6,150 bases of DNA from Lawsonibacter sp. (GTDB lineage Bacteria; Bacillota; Clostridia; Oscillospirales; Oscillospiraceae), in the NCBI GenBank assembly GCA_020025455.1, contig JAHHSC010000079.1:1-6150 (forward strand), written 5' to 3'. The position numbers and the translations under genes are program-made. The notes beneath the pieces are model-generated. The model was given only the letters and a program-made list of their open reading frames with translations. It was not told the DNA's origin and did not search any database. Within the stretch, counting starts at the first letter, position 1. Each line of letters starts with the position of its first letter. Below are positions 5,383 to 6,150 of this stretch, piece by piece.

Positions 5383-6150
5383 TTACTTCCCAGTGGCGCG
5401 GACCACACGGTAGACGCCCTGGATGTTATTGAGCTTGTTGATGACGCCGGACAGCTCGCCCTTGTCCTTGACCTGCACCTCCACGTTGATCTCTGCGTGG
5501 CCGTCCGACATGGAGCGGGCATTGAGGGTCGTGACCTTCACCTTGGCGGCGCTGAGGGCGGTGGCCAGATCCAGGGTCAGCTCGTCCCGGTCCTTGGCGC
5601 TGATGGCCAGCATCGTGCGGTAGGAGGGCAGCTTACCCTCCACCCAGGAGACCTTGACCCAGCGGTCCGCCTCCTCGGGCCGCCGGTTCTCCACGGCGGC
5701 GTTGGGGCAGTCGCTCCGGTGGACGGACACACCGTAGCCCCGGGTGATAAAGCCCACAATGGGGTCGCCGGGGACCGGGGTGCAGCACTTGGCGAACTTG
5801 ACCGCGCAGTTGCCCAGCCCCTCCACGATAATACCGGAGTCGCTGCGCTTGTTGGAGCCGTGGAGGGGCGGCTCCTCCACCAGCGACTTCATACCGGGGA
5901 ACTTCATGTCCTCGGGGGTGGTTCTGGCGGCGGCAGCGGCCTTCTCCGCCTGGAGCCGGCCCAGGTGGAGCAGCTCATCCTTGACGCGGGCCACGGCCTT
6001 CACGGCGGTGGTGCCGCCGTAGCCGATGGTGGCGTAGAGGTCGTCCAGGGTGTTGGCCCGGACCTTGCGCAGGATATGGGGCAGGGTCTCCTCGGCGGTC
6101 ACATCGCTGAGGGGGATCTTGGCCCGCTTCAGCTCGGCTTCAAAGGCGGC
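5383..6150 (-). CDS. rel: RelA/SpoT-type (p)ppGpp synthetase/hydrolase, C-terminal regulatory part (5' end cut by window)
   Basis: The C-terminal 255 residues of a long RSH protein, which makes and degrades the alarmone (p)ppGpp in response to amino-acid starvation at the ribosome. The reading frame stays open to the window edge, so the catalytic hydrolase, synthetase and TGS domains lie outside. Numbering from the first visible residue, 1-60 is the end of the helical domain, including DDLYATIGYGG (36-46). Residues about 106-160 are the conserved-cysteine (zinc-finger-like) domain with FAKCCTPVPGD (119-129) and HRSDCPN (144-150). About 175-255 is the C-terminal ACT (RRM) domain ending RVVRATGK. 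The GTG near 6102 is an internal valine codon, not a start. The regulatory domains look intact, so this is the long bifunctional type of Firmicutes rather than a small alarmone synthetase. It is followed by a 166-base spacer and then dtd. Confidence 0.95.
   Translation of the reverse strand, partial: AAFEAELKRAKIPLSDVTAEETLPHILRKVRANTLDDLYATIGYGGTTAVKAVARVKDELLHLGRLQAEKAAAAARTTPEDMKFPGMKSLVEEPPLHGSNKRSDSGIIVEGLGNCAVKFAKCCTPVPGDPIVGFITRGYGVSVHRSDCPNAAVENRRPEEADRWVKVSWVEGKLPSYRTMLAISAKDRDELTLDLATALSAAKVKVTTLNARSMSDGHAEINVEVQVKDKGELSGVINKLNNIQGVYRVVRATGK

Noticed and set aside
6100..6102. GTG at 6102 as the start of a short rsh-like gene
   Set aside because: The frame is open and homologous to RSH helical-domain sequence upstream of it to the window edge, and no ribosome site precedes it. 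It is an internal valine codon.

Overview
The window comes from a GC-rich, anaerobic, low-branching Firmicute. The best guess is a class Clostridia gut bacterium of the Oscillospiraceae type (Flavonifractor / Oscillibacter-like). Three things suggest this: strong G/C bias at third codon positions, strong Firmicute-type Shine-Dalgarno sites (AAGGAGG, GGAGG), and the rsh–dtd–metallo-hydrolase–hemZ gene order, which I recall from clostridial genomes. No marker gene fixes the genus.

All six genes lie on the minus strand, so transcription reads from high to low coordinates. (1) 6150–5383 is the C-terminal third of a long RelA/SpoT-type (p)ppGpp synthetase/hydrolase, cut by the window edge. (2) 5382–5217 is a 166-base spacer with an AT-rich perfect inverted repeat, a nested stem-loop and the dtd ribosome binding site. 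(3) 5216–4773 is dtd, D-aminoacyl-tRNA deacylase. (4) 4759–4139 is a glyoxalase II-like metallo-beta-lactamase-fold hydrolase. (5) 4135–2627 is hemZ, a radical SAM coproporphyrinogen dehydrogenase-like protein. (6) 2585–1647 is a P-loop uridine kinase-family protein. (7) 1589–1 is a glycoside hydrolase family 13 enzyme of the neopullulanase/cyclomaltodextrinase type. It starts at GTG and is cut at the other window edge.

The gaps dtd–hydrolase (13 bases), hydrolase–hemZ (3) and hemZ–kinase (41) indicate one transcription unit, with Shine-Dalgarno sites touching or lying inside the preceding gene. The kinase–GH13 gap (57) holds a strong GC hairpin that could end or attenuate transcription before the amylase gene. 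The first three genes share a translation and stress theme (stringent response, tRNA proofreading, small-thioester or lactoyl-glutathione-type hydrolysis). The kinase and GH13 enzyme add nucleotide and alpha-glucan metabolism.

The coding content is ordinary housekeeping, and I see no undescribed defence, mobile or biosynthetic system. The points worth a second look are the structured rsh–dtd spacer, the kinase–GH13 hairpin, and a gene order in which the kinase and GH13 genes occupy the place where hisS–aspS often follow. The long plus-strand open frames are antisense shadows of the minus-strand genes.
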